Shown: piece after piece, positions 1-12,415 of the stretch
Position numbering within the stretch: the stretch's first letter is position 1
Layout: every line of letters begins with the position of its first letter
Assembly: GCA_027924645.1 (NCBI GenBank)
Contig: BSBN01000233.1
Location: 11,550,501-11,614,500 of the forward strand
Direction of reading: 5' to 3'
Length of the DNA stretch: 64,000 bases
Source: Cunninghamia lanceolata
Taxonomy: Eukaryota; Streptophyta; Pinopsida; Cupressales; Cupressaceae
Translations under genes and position numbers: made by a program
The notes under the pieces: model-generated
What the model was told of the DNA's origin: nothing
Seen by the model: only the letters and a program-made list of their open reading frames with translations
Database searches by the model: none

Positions 1-1512
1 TCCTTTTCCTTTATTACCTCATCCACTTTTGACTTTTCCTCCTGTTGAGGCATATTTATATCAGTGGATATTGTGGAATCCTCCTTAGGTGCTGGTGTTT
101 GTTCTAAAACCATGATTTGTTCTGCACCTGCACCACTTATTTCTTGATCTTTAGAAGCAGGATCTTCTATTACATCCTTTTCATCAACCTTCTTCTCTTG
201 AACTTCTACTATATCAGGCTTGGCTGATGTATCCTGCTAGCTCATTTCTGAAGTATGGCCCTCTGGTTCTGCCATCTTCACTTCTTCTATATGTTGTGTC
301 TTATCAAGTGTACCTGCTAGATGTTCAGGACTTACATCCTGTCTACCTGTCAAATCCACTACTGCAGGACTCGCCACCTGTGCAACTAATGTATCTAGCT
401 CCATTTCTTGAGCTACCTTCTCTGGACTCTTCTCCTTCTTGAATTCCACTTGCTTCACTTCTTCCAATCTTGTTTGAATTGATGGAGTCCCATGTGGAGT
501 CATTTTCATTCCTGCAGCAAGGGTTTCCATCTTCTGTTAAGCTACTTCCTTCACAACCTCATCATCAAATAGATTAATTGTTTCCTCCATTAAGAGATGA
601 CCTCCTTCTAGCATCTTGGAGGTTTCTTTGCTTTGCTCTTCTACAAGTTCAGTTTTGGACTTCACAATGGTAGGAAGTGGAACATTGTGTTGAAATTCCT
701 TGTGCACAACTTCACTACCTGCCCCTTTTAATAGTGTAGGGGATTGCTTTATTTCACCCCTCATGGAAGTTCTTGGTTTCTTAGGTGGGGTAGCTACCAC
801 CACCTGTGGGGCTTTTCTCTTCCTTTTGAATAGCAAAGGGGCCTCCTCTTCTTCAGGCTCTTCCTCCATAAGGATATCTTCTTCTATTGGCTTCCATGAA
901 GATTGACCCTCTTCTTGGGTCTCAGTAACTTCTGCCTCTACTGTCTTATCTTTCTTGAACTTTTGTCTACGGAGGTGATGTTGATCCTGATCCTAATCTT
1001 GATGCTGCTGCCTCTTCAGCTGTAAACACTACCCTCTCAATGATCACCCCTTTGGGTTCATTATCAATCTTCTTACCCCTAGGGGGTCTTTTGCTTTGTT
1101 GTTGTTGTGGAGGCAGCCTGTCTCCTTTAGATTTTCTTTTTTCATTTATAAAATCATTATATTCCTCATTAGGAATATCCTGTCCTTTCTTCTTGTTGTC
1201 CACAGTAATGGCAACACCTTTCTTCTTCAATGCCTCAATTTTTTCATCTACCCAAGCTTGGGTAAGGTGTAAGGTCCTGGCAATGAAAGGATCCAAAGAT
1301 ATGTCTTCTTGTATGGTCAAATCAGCCGTAGATATGGTATCATTATATATTTTCTTTTCTTCATATTCATCTGCCATTATCTTGCCATCATCCTTTTTCA
1401 ACTGTGAGGGAATGGGGATGCAATCAAAGGTTTTGATTTGATTCAATGTCAACCTTTGATATTGGTGCAGGAGCACCTGTACATGATCAGGATATAGGTT
1501 AATTGTCCACAT
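1..1512 (-). pseudogene. Lys/Glu-rich C-terminal part of a retroelement ORF
   Basis: Minus-strand coding continues from about 1512 to the window edge with one frameshift near 965 and in-frame stops near 534 and 236. The upstream half (about 181 residues) has a helical, charged stretch followed by a poly-Gln run (QQQQSKRPPRGKK). The downstream half is rich in Glu, Lys, Pro and Thr and contains a basic patch KRKRKAP. It reads as a disordered tail, perhaps nuclear-targeted. Orientation and position suggest it is the distal part of the ORF at 3033-4406, separated by an intron or an insertion (1513-3032). No catalytic motif is visible and the 3' end lies outside the window. The low-complexity composition makes homology claims weak. 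Confidence 0.5.
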
Positions 1513-3032
1513 GATGACAGGGTATTAGTCTATTTTTAGTATGTTTGACTTCATCATGTAATAAGGTCCATTGGACCAATGCTATGTATTAGATCAGCCT
1601 AGGAGAGTGTGTAGGCAGTTAGAGATCGTGATCAGGTAGTCTGAGCTGTCCTTCTCCCAGCCGCTTGGAAGCTCCCAGCCGCTGGGAAGTGAGTTGGTAG
1701 TACTCGCAGGATATTGCTATATATACCTTCGATCTGTTAGGGTTTATGATATATGTTATGTTATGTTAGTTGTGTTATGTTATGGTGTTGAGTTGAGATT
1801 CAGGAGAACAGTTCAGACATTGTGAAAGAGTATTCAGGACATTTGAATTTCATTTGAATAAGATCTCATCAATTGCATTTTGTGGTTTATCAGTTGCTGG
1901 TGTTTTGATTTCCTTTCTGTTTACAAGTTGATGGATTCCTTCAACCCTTCCACCGGTTGATCCTGTGAATTGGTGGAATGGTCCTGTATTATAGCTTAGT
2001 TTGCATTTTTGTTTTCTGTTTATGCATTGCACTGTTCAAGAGATAAATTGGTAGCATGCTGTGAATCAGCCTAGCATCCTCATGTGCTAGGTCTAGAAAG
2101 ATAAGCTATTAAATTTTGGTTTGAAGGTGATCCGGCCCGATCATCTTATTGTCTTTGTGAAATTGTGCGGTTCTGAGTGTTTGCATGCAGCGGACGGATA
2201 TACAGGAGTCTGCATGTGCTTTTCCAGTCGGAGCGAATCACATCGTCATCTGCGAATACATCGCCATCCGGATCGGGTCATGAAACTGTTGAAGTTTGCA
2301 TATTTCAAGTGCATCAGGATGTTATAAGTCGGATATATACTCAGTGTATATATCATCGTCAGGATCATCTCTCGGGTATGCCCATCATCCGCATATCGCT
2401 AGCAGATGCAGGAGTGAAAGTTTAGTTTTTTTGACTAAGTGTTGAAGAGGTCATCAGGATATTGTATGACGTCATCGTCATCAGGATGTGACGTCATCGT
2501 CATCAGGATATTGAGATATCACCCTATGCAAGTTTGTCCTGCTGTCGCTAAGTGTTTAGGTATCGGCATAAGTTATTGGCATAAAGTTAGGGTAACATCA
2601 TCAGGATGTTTCAATCGAACCGGTTAAGTCATATCATGATGCTGTTGTTTGTATAGACGGATATCGGGTGACGTAAGCATCAGAGAGAAGGTGCTGAAGG
2701 TGTCGTCATCAGGATATTTGGAGCAACCGGATATTTGATATCTTGCTGACGAAGGTGGTGTTGAATATCATGATGATGCCGATAGAGTTTGGCGCCCGAT
2801 GAACAGTGCAACAGGAGGATGTTTGCGCTAGTTGAATATCATGATGATGATGATAGGCGACAGGCGGAGGAAGTGAACAGTAGTCGGCAGGAGGATAATT
2901 GTGCTCGTCTGAAATATGATGATGCTGTTGGTGTTTGCAGGAAATATGATGATGATGCTGAGCCGATAGGGATTTTTATCATGCTGTTTGTATTATTGGC
3001 TCCTCCTTCCTGTTAGTAAGCTCCCGTTGCGT
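1513..3032. other. Noncoding stretch with plus-strand TATA box and CATCAGGAT/TGACGTCA repeats
   Basis: This stretch splits the two halves of the minus-strand ORF. On the plus strand it has a TATATATA-type box near 1711-1718 followed by a leader-like sequence, which suggests an inserted LTR, but I could not find matching LTR ends or a target duplication. From about 2240 to 2960 the word CATCAGGAT recurs at least six times. A 22-bp unit beginning TGACGTCATCG is tandemly duplicated at 2467-2488 and 2489-2510. A short TTATG-rich microsatellite lies near 1747-1785. The stretch could be an intron, an LTR insertion, or both. I see no credible gene. Confidence 0.45.
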
Positions 3033-4406
3033 TTACCTCTGCATCAGATATCTTCTTCTTCTAGCTTCTGCTTCATCCTCACAATCCACCCAGAAGTCTT
3101 CTAGGTGCCTCTTATGAATAGGCTTCCCTATTATTTTCTGTATCCTCCCATAAGGATCATATGGTCTTATCAGTGGGAATGGCTGCAACTGCATTTTATT
3201 CAAACTAACTGTCACCTTCTTGATACTTTCTGAGTCTGGGCACATGTACCAGCCAATGGTCACTGGAAACAATATTGGTGGTATTTTCTTAGCATCCTTA
3301 TATGTTTTCAGCATTGTGGAACTCTGCCTTATGAATTCCATTAATACCACTACATCAGTGGGGTATCTTGGCAGCATGAGGGGATGTCCTTCAAAACCCT
3401 CAATTCTCATGTAGGAAAATGTAGCAAATTGAATATACCAGGCTACATGCCTGTAGATTATTTCTTGAGCTTCCATGCTTAATCTTTTTGTCCTGTCCTC
3501 CTCGATGGTTCTCACTAGATGCATAGAGAATGCATCATTCACCAATTTATAGTCCTGGAGATAGTTAATTCTCTGCAGTTGGGGATGATGATCCCAGATG
3601 TGAGCATCATTAGTGGTTCCACCAATCTTACCAACTGTTGTTAATGCATCAAATGTGCCTTTGTAAGCACAGGAGTAGATAATGTATGATGTCATATAGA
3701 AGGAACAATTTGAACCTCCCAGGTTCGTCAGCTGCTCATGTAGAGCATCACTTATTAATTGGCCCCATAGTGGCTTGGTATCTGCATATATTCACATCAT
3801 CATGACACCGTACATCTAATCTTTAAAACTACCAGCATTAGGCTGGCCTGTCACCCTCCTAAGCAATGCAATCATGTACTGATATTCTTCATCAAAATCA
3901 TATTTATACAGGTACACAGGGAGTTTGGCTGCTGCAGGATATGTGCTATTCTGAGCCCTCCACTGATACATGGTTTTTCTTGCCTTCTTCTTATTGTTTT
4001 CATATTCAATCTCAGACTTATTCAAGTCTATGCTGTTAACCTTCCTTCCCAATGGCAGTCCAAATGTCTTGGAGAGACCCTTGATGGATAGGTTTGCATA
4101 TATTCTTCCATGCTTTACCACCTATCTGGTTTTTGGATTATAGTTCTGGGCACATTCAATGACTAGCTCTGGGGATTCCATGGAGTACGAAAAACCAGCT
4201 GCATTCCACATTTCAGACACGAACACTGCATCCAACAGAGTGCTTCTATTCTTTTCATCGTTCATCTTGGTGAACCAGGCCTCCAAATCGGTACTCCCCT
4301 GATGTGTATCTTTTATGGCACCATATTTAAACAAGACCCCTCTAGGAGATGCAAATATGGGCTTGTTGAACTCAGCTTCACACTTTGCTAACCTCTTGTC
4401 AACCAT
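3033..4406 (-). pseudogene. Unrecognised retroelement-associated ORF, N-terminal and middle part
   Basis: One reading frame runs from an ATG at 4406 to a stop just below 3033 (about 457 codons). It is broken only by in-frame stops at about 4119-4121 (TAG), 3813-3815 (TAG) and 3789-3791 (TGA), and no frameshift is needed. The last two stops sit where Trp would fit. It aligns by eye, in the same order, with the ORFs inside the giant LTRs at 29315-32538 and 40430-43667. Shared blocks are PEL(V/M)..CA, LLRRV/LLNRV, LHEQL.NL, VNDAFSM, LPRYP.D and the C-terminal LEDFW.DC. I do not recognise the family. It resembles in general style the helical plant mobile-element ORFs that lack a known enzyme motif. 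The sequence after the final codons (CAGAG then GTAAAC) looks like a splice donor, so the C-terminal part may lie at 1-1512. Function unknown. Confidence 0.65.
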
Positions 4407-4412
4407 GGATAT

Positions 4413-4597
4413 CTGTGATTAACAAGATTTGTCTTACAATGGGTATTCACATACATGCAGATAACATTTATCTTTACTAACATCATGCATACTATATTTA
4501 TTTTTAGCATTTTCCTATCATGGGATGCATAAACTAGAACCTATAACACCATACCTGATTATACAGAATTGACAGGGTGAGGGTTTCAATTACTTAC
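4413..4597 (-). other. Candidate intron in the 5' leader of the ORF at 3033-4406
   Basis: On the minus strand a strong donor (CAG then GTAAGTAATT, exon edge at 4598) and an acceptor (TTAATCACAG, exon edge at 4412) bracket 185 bp. The acceptor sits six bases before the ATG at 4406. This is consistent with a spliced leader. No transcript is available to confirm it. Confidence 0.3.
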
Positions 4598-4959
4598 CTG
4601 GTTATGCGGATCCCTTTATACTAGTATTTTTCTAAAAATGCTCTTAATGTTGGTGATAATCACGTGTTTCTTCCTGCCTGTAAGCTCTGTTCATACAAGT
4701 ATCACCTGTATGAGGGTTTGGAAGCTGGTGCTCTGTAAAAATGATTTAATTGCAAGGTAAGTTTGAAAATGGCGATGAATTTACCTTTTAACCTTGCAAT
4801 TAGGGTGAAATTAGGGCGAACCCTGACGGATTAGATTTTATTCGTTGATCTTTTGCATGGAAACTTAGGATTTCACCAGGTGTTTCATCGGGCTTTGTGG
4901 TTGGTGGGAACTACCTACCGACTCTGCACACATTAAATGTCAATGGCGGCAACGGGAAC

Positions 4960-5760
4960 AGGGTGATATCCATATGGCAGGATATATTCGAATACATGAG
5001 GATATTTGGATATCAGGTGATATTTTCAAATATCACCCCAAGTACAATGTGATCATCCTCCTCAAGATGAAAGACTATCTTCTACAAGATCGAGCGATGA
5101 ATGCACCCTTGGATCGTGTTTTATACGTCAGGAGGATATTTCAATATATCAAGTGATGTTACAAAAATGATGATGACCAGATAAATAATAACCTTCTCCC
5201 TCTCAAAATATCAGGATGATGTCACCTAGATACTCGCTCAGTATATCGCTATGGTGTCATGACGTCATCGTCATGTTATATGAGGAGGATCATGTTTAAG
5301 AAATATGCACCCGAGAAGTAAATGTGATGATTACATCATTGTCATATTTTTTTCTTTGTTTATTGGACTTGAATGACATCATCAGGATAATGTCTTAGGG
5401 GGATATTTCGCAACAGGAGGATATTTGAGGGATATCAGGTTACTTTGAAAAATATGACCCTCGCGAAATACATAAGGCTGTTGATGGGTAAAGGTCATTA
5501 TCACCTAAAAATTGACGTCCAGACATTTGGACCACATGATTTATCAGGTGATAAATTAGATCAGGGTGATCTTCTGTAATATGATGGATGTCAAGAAATA
5601 TGATCCTCCCCCTATGGGTATTAGGTTTGACCAGGATTTTGACCATTCATAACTTTCACATCCTAATGAATATCAGGGTGATGTAAAAGGCAAACCTACA
5701 TGAAATTTGATGCTCTTTATAAATATAAGGTTACTGGTATGAAATATGAATTTTGACAAA
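4960..5760. repeat. GATATCAGG/CATCAGGAT-rich noncoding region with palindromes
   Basis: No gene is visible. The region shares its vocabulary with 2240-2960: GGATATTT, CATCAGGAT, and one TGACGTCA at 5260-5267. A near-perfect hairpin lies at 5016-5037, with 10-bp arms GGTGATATTT/AAATATCACC and a 2-base loop. It lies upstream of the minus-strand ORF at 4406, so it may be the promoter-proximal part of the same element. Confidence 0.35.
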
Positions 5761-5769
5761 CTAACCTCA

Positions 5770-7590
5770 TGATGATGACTTACCCAGCCTCCCCATGCAT
5801 GATGATCTGCATGACTTACTTTTACCAAACCGCCAAAAAGCACAAAAATAAGCCAAGCAAAAGTTGGGTCCCTATTTTTTCAAGTCAAAATGGAGCGTGT
5901 TGTGTAACCACACAACAGCCACACAATCCAATCCTCCTCCAAGAAATCACCAACTAAATCTCTATCCAAGCAAGCAAGAATTCTTCACTTCCAATCCAAG
6001 AGAATTCTTTTTTTCTAATCAAGCAAGGAGAGGGTTTTGTGGAGAAAAATTATCAAAATGCCTAATGCAAAAATAAACTCTATTTTTCCTTTATACCCAG
6101 AAGCCCCCCCTTTTTTCTCACTTTTCTTTTATTTCTTGTCTAATTCTAAAATAACTCTTTCCAAATTAATTTTAACTCTTTCCAAATTACTTTGGAACAA
6201 TACAAAATTTAACTAATTAAGTTAAAGCAATTATTTCCACAATGTAATTGCATAATAATTTAACCATATTCTGAAAAATCCAAACACTCGTATAATTAAA
6301 TCAATTTCCTATTGTAATACCAATTCTACCTTTTTCGAAGGAAAAATATTAAATTTTGAGAAAGAATCAAAATCACTTTAATTTTCTTCCTCTAGCATAG
6401 AATAATGCAATAAACATATCCACTAGATAAATTTAATCTTTTTCAACTAAACCATTCAACTATTTCAAAAATAGGGAACGCTTTTTTGAGATAAATCAAA
6501 ATATAATGTGAAAAGATAAAAGAAACACATGCAAAGGATTCACTCACACTTCACAAGTTTTCACAACATGTAAAATCCAAAATTGCCACTGATTTCAATC
6601 CAAGTTAACATAGGGAATCATAAGACTCATCTTGCACTCAAACCGAGTGAGATAGAGGCTAACACACATGTTTTACCCAAAGATGACCATCTTCAATATA
6701 ACCACCATTAGGGAAATAACCCTATACCTACACACTCTTGAGTCAGACATTAGGCACACTTTCTCCACATATATAGTTGAAGCAACATAATCCACCCAAT
6801 GTGGCATGAATCATAATATGCTATAAAATCATCACATCTATTATAAATAATCTATGACTAGCATGATCCATGAACATGATGCATAATCAACATCATTTCA
6901 CATTGCTAAACAATATGATAATCATGACTATAAAAGATCGGGAAAATAGTGAAGATGAAACATTGCAATGATCTACCATACACAATCATAGTGCATTCAT
7001 TCCATAATGCATAGTTAGAAACCAAATGTCAAGCCTCATCGAGAAGTTCAATACAATGGTTCAAAACATGAGAATCACATAATACACTAATAAACACTCA
7101 ATACAACATATAACATATGAATCAAAAAGCACACTAGGCTAACACTAGGGTGAGAATTACACTTTGGATAGAGCATCACTAAACCTAACCCATAAAGTCA
7201 AGGATCATGTACTAATTTGATATTAGGGAGGAATCTATGGTCCAAACCCACTAAGTTACATTTGGTACACCTAGTCTTGATAACATGATTTAGGCATGAT
7301 AAATTCCTTTGCATATTTTTATGGATTGTCTAGGGAGAACATATTTGTTTATATATCTTGGTGAGGACATTTATTGGGTTTTCTATGTTAAGTTAGAACA
7401 TTATTATGCTATTATTTTCTATAGCACATATGATTATGTGGATTAATGTATCTAGATCATGGGTATCTCATTTATAGGTGTTATAGCTACTTCTTTTCAC
7501 ATCATGTGTATATATTTTATTCTATACATGGATGTTGTGGTTACATATATCATGGGTTCTTAGTTTTGGTAATGGTGGAAACATACAAAA
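5770..7590. other. AT-rich spacer, no gene seen
   Basis: The sequence is AT-rich with no open frame of interest on either strand. It has long A/T runs and one C-run (aagccccccc, near 6100). It probably includes decayed 5' parts of the plus-strand Ty3/gypsy element, but I could not place a 5' LTR matching the 3' LTR that starts at 12416. Confidence 0.4.
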
Positions 7591-7599
7591 TTTTAGAAT

Positions 7600-8270
7600 G
7601 AATAACTTCAAAAAATAATAATAGGAGATTTGGGAATAGAAATGGTAGTTACATATTAGAGAAAAATCCTAAGTCAAATGAGATTGCATCTAGTGAATAG
7701 GAAAACAAAAATCTCTAACGGAGGCTACTTTGTATGTAGTCGAGGAGATCATTATACTAGGGAATGTCTTAGGAAATCTAAGCATATACAAAATTTTGAA
7801 CATCTAGGTATAACTCTCCACAATGAATAGTTCAACATTAGATACAAGAAGCATTGGATAATAGATAAACCCAACTATAGAATGCACCTATAAAGAATAG
7901 AGGTATGTGACATGGGTTTTCAGTTAGTATTTTGGTAGATATAAGTGCTAGTAAAGGTTATATTTTCCTGATTTAGATTGTAAATGAAGTGATCATGTCA
8001 ATCATATTGATACATCATAGTCAGTTCAGTATGGGAATAAGATAACTAATTTATTAAGAAAGTGTCTTTTTGATACTAAAATGTAGTTTCCTAAATTAAC
8101 TATTAATCTTGATATTTATATAAACCCTATTGAATCATATGCTGTGATCATAGTGATGAATTGGATTAGAAAGCATAAGGAAAGTTTTGATTGTTATGCT
8201 AACTAAGTGGATTATTTGGATGATTCAAGAAAAAAAAGTATTCTTGTAGGAAATTTATAGGTTAATAGTT
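7600..8270 (+). pseudogene. Ty3/gypsy gag C-terminus and protease remnant
   Basis: A retroviral-type zinc knuckle is readable at about 7721-7780 as GYFVCSRGDHYTREC. The spacing of the second Cys, the His and the last Cys is kept, but the first Cys has become Tyr. An aspartic-protease active-site remnant follows at about 7930-7960 (LVDISAS, from the usual D-S/T-G-A-S). Many stops and shifts occur. It is the 5' end of the recognisable coding part of a plus-strand Ty3/gypsy element that continues through RT and integrase. Confidence 0.6.
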
Positions 8271-8379
8271 CTATAGACTATATTATCTATGTAATTAAAA
8301 GAAACATGGAGAAATGGAGCAAAGTCATATGTCATAGCTATAAATAAAGAGGTGGAAGAGAAAACACCAATCATAGACA

Positions 8380-9700
8380 ATTATCCTTTCCTTCATGACT
8401 TCAAGGATGTATTCCTTGAGGAGCTACTAAGACTTCTTCCTCAAAGGAAGTTTCACTTTTCAATTGGAGTCTTATGGGGTGTTTAACCAATTTAAAAGGA
8501 ACCTTATAGAATGAACACAATAGAACTATTGGATAAGGAGTTGATAAGATTTAGTGTTTCATTGTTGGGAGCTCTTACAATATTTGTTAAGAAGAATGAT
8601 CAGACTTTGAAGTTATTTATTCATTATCTAGGATGCTAAACAATATTAATATAGAAAACAAATATGCCTTCCCTCATATTCATGATATTTTTATCAAATG
8701 AAGGGTTAACAATCTTCTCTAAGATTGATCTCCATTTTAGGTATCACCAATTGAGAATTAAGGAAGAGGATATTCTGAAAACAAATTTTAGAACTAGGTA
8801 CTGGCATTATGGTTTTATGGAACTATTCCTTTATAACTCATTAATCCTTCAATAAATTTCATGAATTTGATGAAGAACATCATTAATGACTACCTTAATG
8901 GGTTTGTACTTATGTTCTAAGATTACAGTTTGATGTATTCCTAAAATGAAGAGGAACATCTAGTAAACACATAGAAGGCTTTGTAGAGGTTGAGAGAGCA
9001 CAATATTTATGTGTAATTTATTTGGGAAGAATCTTAATTCACTATTTAGGTCATAATTTATGATCTGCTAATTGTACTTCAATTGATCTAAAGAAGATTA
9101 GAGCAATCATAGACTAGCCAATTCCAAGATATGTTTTATAAGTTAGATGTTTCATGGAATTAGTAAGTTATTATAGAAGGTTTGTTGATGCATTTTCCAA
9201 GATAGCAATCTCTATCATATTTTTATAGAGAAAGAATGGGAAATTCATATGAACAAAATAATGTGAGAAAGATTTACTAGTGTTGAAATTTAAACTAACT
9301 ACTACACCAATTTTGAGAGTACCAAATCTAAATGGGAATTTTGTAGTTATTATGCATGCTTTTATTAAGGTTGTAGAAGGAGTGCTAGTGGAGAATGAGG
9401 GATTTGTTGCATACAAGTTTATAATCTTAAGGATCACGAAGTCAATTATGCCCACATGATCTTAAATTAGTACCTATTGTATGTAGTTTACAATTTAAGT
9501 TGAGACACTTTATTTTAGGAAAACCTTTTGAGTTAAGGACTAATCACCTTGGGCTTAACTACATATTAACCAAACTTAATATCAATGAAAGAAAGTAGTG
9601 AGTATGAATTTGAGATATAATAAATTAATGGAAAGGAAAATATAGTAGTAGATACCATAAGTAGAAGAAAATATAATGCTACTATGATAGCTACAAGAAG
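8380..9700 (+). pseudogene. Ty3/gypsy reverse transcriptase and RNase H remnant
   Basis: Recognisable RT blocks are NKYAFP at about 8650, then [20 protein letters not shown] and [12 protein letters not shown] at about 8713-8820. A decayed version of the YxDD region follows at about 8915-8975; its downstream block is MYS.NEEEHLVNT. The RNase H end is readable near 9600-9680 (INGKENIVVDTISRR, matching the family's usual KGKEN.VADALSR). Frameshifts and TAG/TGA/TAA stops are frequent. The order and block identity fit the chromovirus side of Ty3/gypsy. Confidence 0.65.
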
Positions 9701-9839
9701 AAATTTTAGACAACAAATGTTATCCTAGAACTTTATGGATTCTTGGTGTGAGAAGGTGAGTGCAACTTTATTGTCTCACCCTAATGATCACTATTTTATA
9801 TGGTACACTTTTTGATAAAGATGGGTTATTGAGATTTTA

Positions 9840-12405
9840 GGGTAGGATATATGTACCTATCCATGGAGACCTTAGGACAATGCTGATGAATAATACTCAC
9901 AATACATGTCTTCCTCAATACATAATAGAGTAAGGAAGATGTATACATTTTTAAGTGATTATATTTTTGGGTAGGAATGAAGAATTATGTGGCAAAGTGT
10001 CTAGAATGCCAAAGGGTAAAAGTAGAGCATGTGGATTTAGTGGGGATGTTGTATCCACATGATATTCCTGTATATAAATGGGAAGTGATTATTATGGATT
10101 TTATTCAAGATTTCCAATGATGCCTTATAGAAATAATATTATTTTTATAGTGGTCAATAGGTTTACTGAGGTGGCACATTTCATAGAAAGTAATTTGACT
10201 AATCATTCACCTACCATAACAAAGAGGTTCATCAAGGAGGTCTTAGGTTATAGTGTGTGTCTAAAAAGATCACATCTGATAGAGATACTAGATTCACTTC
10301 ACTATTTCTATCTAATCTCCAAACAACATTACACACACAACTCAATTTTAGTACTACTTACTATCCTAAGGTAGATGGGAAAATATTCAGAGTGAATCAA
10401 ATTGTGGAGGATTTGTTAAGGATGTACCATATAGACAATTAGTTTTAGTGAGGAGAGTATTTATCTTTAGTAGAACTTGCATATAATATAATTTATTAGG
10501 TTACTTTGGGTTGTAGTGTAGAAAATAGTGATGTAGCCTAAGGAGTTAAACTAGGTCAAAACCCTCTTCTACAAACATTGGGGCACAAAATGTACTTGGC
10601 TTCTACCCAAGAAGGAGAGCCAAACTACAGGGGTTTTGCCCTTTTGTTGTATATAGATGGATCAACCAAGTTCAACCAAAGTCAAGAAAACAAGCTAAGA
10701 ATAATGATCAAACCCTAGAAGATGAAGAACATACTATAACTAACTGTAAGAAATAGATCACAACAAATAGAAAGTGCAATAGGGGTCAGAGGGAGATTCA
10801 TAACCTACAACTTGTAGAAGAAATGCCCAAGACCAGGGCACTTGGGTGCCCTAGGCCTTTTCTAGGGTTTAGTAGAAACTTAAATGTCACAAGACTTGTA
10901 CCTATCTTCTCTACCATCTTCCCAGGAATCAGCTCTAAAAACATGTTTCTCTGACTTGCACACAAAGAAAGAAGAAAATGTTGTGATGTTTTTAAGGGTT
11001 TGCCTTAGTCAAACCCTATGTCAGTGTTCCCATCTCCACTATAGTGATGATTAGATCCAAGAGTGTGTGCCCTAGGAGGGAAGAGGCCAGATTTGTAATA
11101 ATATGATAGATAATGAATGATAATGATGATGATAACCACAAAAGATATGACCTTAGTTGATGAAGATGACTCAAGATCCTAAACCAACAAAGGAGAGTGA
11201 TAAAGAGGGCTTCAAACTTCCTTCTAAGCCTACAAACAAACTTCAGTGGCATCCACAAGTAGATAACACTCCAAGCATGTAAAATACTTTAGAATAGAAC
11301 ACAATATGAGAGAAAACTTTACATTAATCTTCTAGGTGTAAAATCAACTACAACACACATTTAAATATGCACTCTTGCTCATTCATGACAAATAAAACTT
11401 AATTAGGCTGGCAAATACAAATGAAAGAAGTGTCCTAAGTTGACACTACAAAGTGGGGCTAAAATCCCCAAGTGGGACTAGGACACTTAGGTGCCTTGGA
11501 CCTTTAACCCACAAACTCCACAAAGTTTCCATTATAGAGGGCTTAGTCCAGTCCTAAGTTGATTCCACTGGGTTTATTTATCTAGATCGATATTTTCATG
11601 GTTTTAAGTTTGGAAAGGTGTTAAAATAGGTTCTGATTAACAAACAAAACAAAATAGGTCCAACCAGGAGCTAAACTATGTGTAAAATGTTACTACACAT
11701 TTTACGACACTACATGGGTATGTCACCCTTTGAGGGTTTGTATGGCTAGAAGTGTTGAACTCCTTTAAATTGAGGTACCCTAGTAGGCAAAATTGTAATT
11801 AAACGTAATATCCTAGAGAAATAGAGGAATAAGTAAAATTGATCTGGAAACAGTTAAAAAAAGGTTTTGATACAATAAGAGCTATGTTAATAAGAATATA
11901 ACACCTAGAAGGTTTAATATTCAAGACATGGTCTTTTTGAGATTTAAACCACATAAGACTTCTATTTCTTTTGGAAATGCAACAAATTTGGCACAAATGT
12001 TTGTTGAGCCTTTTCATATATGTTAAATGATTATTCTAGTAGATTATTAATTGGCTTTGAGTCTAACCCTAAATTAGACCCATAATGTATTCTATGTGCC
12101 ACTATTATAGACAAAAGTCCCTAATTATAAATAATGTGTATTGAATTGGCATGATCTATAGGTTTGGGATCCAAAGATAATGGAAGTAGAACCACTACAT
12201 GTCTTAGAGCACTACTAGCTATGATTATACAATAGAGTAGTGGTATAGTGTAAGGTGGACTATAAAACAAGTATAACCATAATAGTATTGCATGTAAGGA
12301 TGGTGCTAATATACACCATTTATTTCCTCATCTATTTTAATTCTAGACTAATGTTATTTACATTTACTTTCTAATTTTATTTTGCATCAAGGATGGTGCT
12401 ATTCT
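9840..12405 (+). pseudogene. Ty3/gypsy integrase remnant, split by an insertion
   Basis: The zinc-binding region ends in AKCLECQRVKVEH at about 9990-10030. The catalytic core shows MDFIQDFP (about 10095) and ITSDRDTRFTSLF (about 10265), so the first two acidic positions are readable. The C-terminal part resumes at about 11715 with GMSPFEGLYG and continues through FLRFKPHKTSISFGNATNLAQMF to about 12400. The coding text is cut cleanly at 10511/11715 by a 1.2-kb insertion. The element ends with a purine tract and a 3' LTR. Heavily mutated, not functional. Confidence 0.65.
10512..11714. mobile_element. 1.2-kb insertion in the integrase gene, probably a solo LTR
   Basis: The insertion begins TGTAGTGTAG and ends CGACACTACA, so it has TG...CA ends and a short imperfect terminal inverted repeat. 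It is flanked by a 5-bp direct duplication TGGGT (10507-10511 and 11715-11719). Removing it restores the conserved integrase phrase (V)TLGMSPFEGLYG. The 5-bp duplication and TG...CA ends favour a solo LTR. A DNA transposon is possible but less likely. Confidence 0.6.
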
Positions 12406-12415
12406 AAGTGGGGGA
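12406..12415 (+). other. Polypurine tract of the plus-strand Ty3/gypsy element
   Basis: The tract AAGTGGGGGA lies immediately before TGTAAGG, as expected for the second-strand primer site next to the 3' LTR. Confidence 0.6.

Noticed and set aside
1513..3032. Defined LTR insertion in the first ORF
   Set aside because: A TATA box and leader suggest it, but no TG...CA pair with matching 5-bp duplications could be found at the edges.
10512..11714. CACTA-type DNA transposon, from the CACTACA end
   Set aside because: CACTA elements begin, rather than end, with CACTA and make 3-bp duplications. Here the duplication is 5 bp and the ends are TG...CA.
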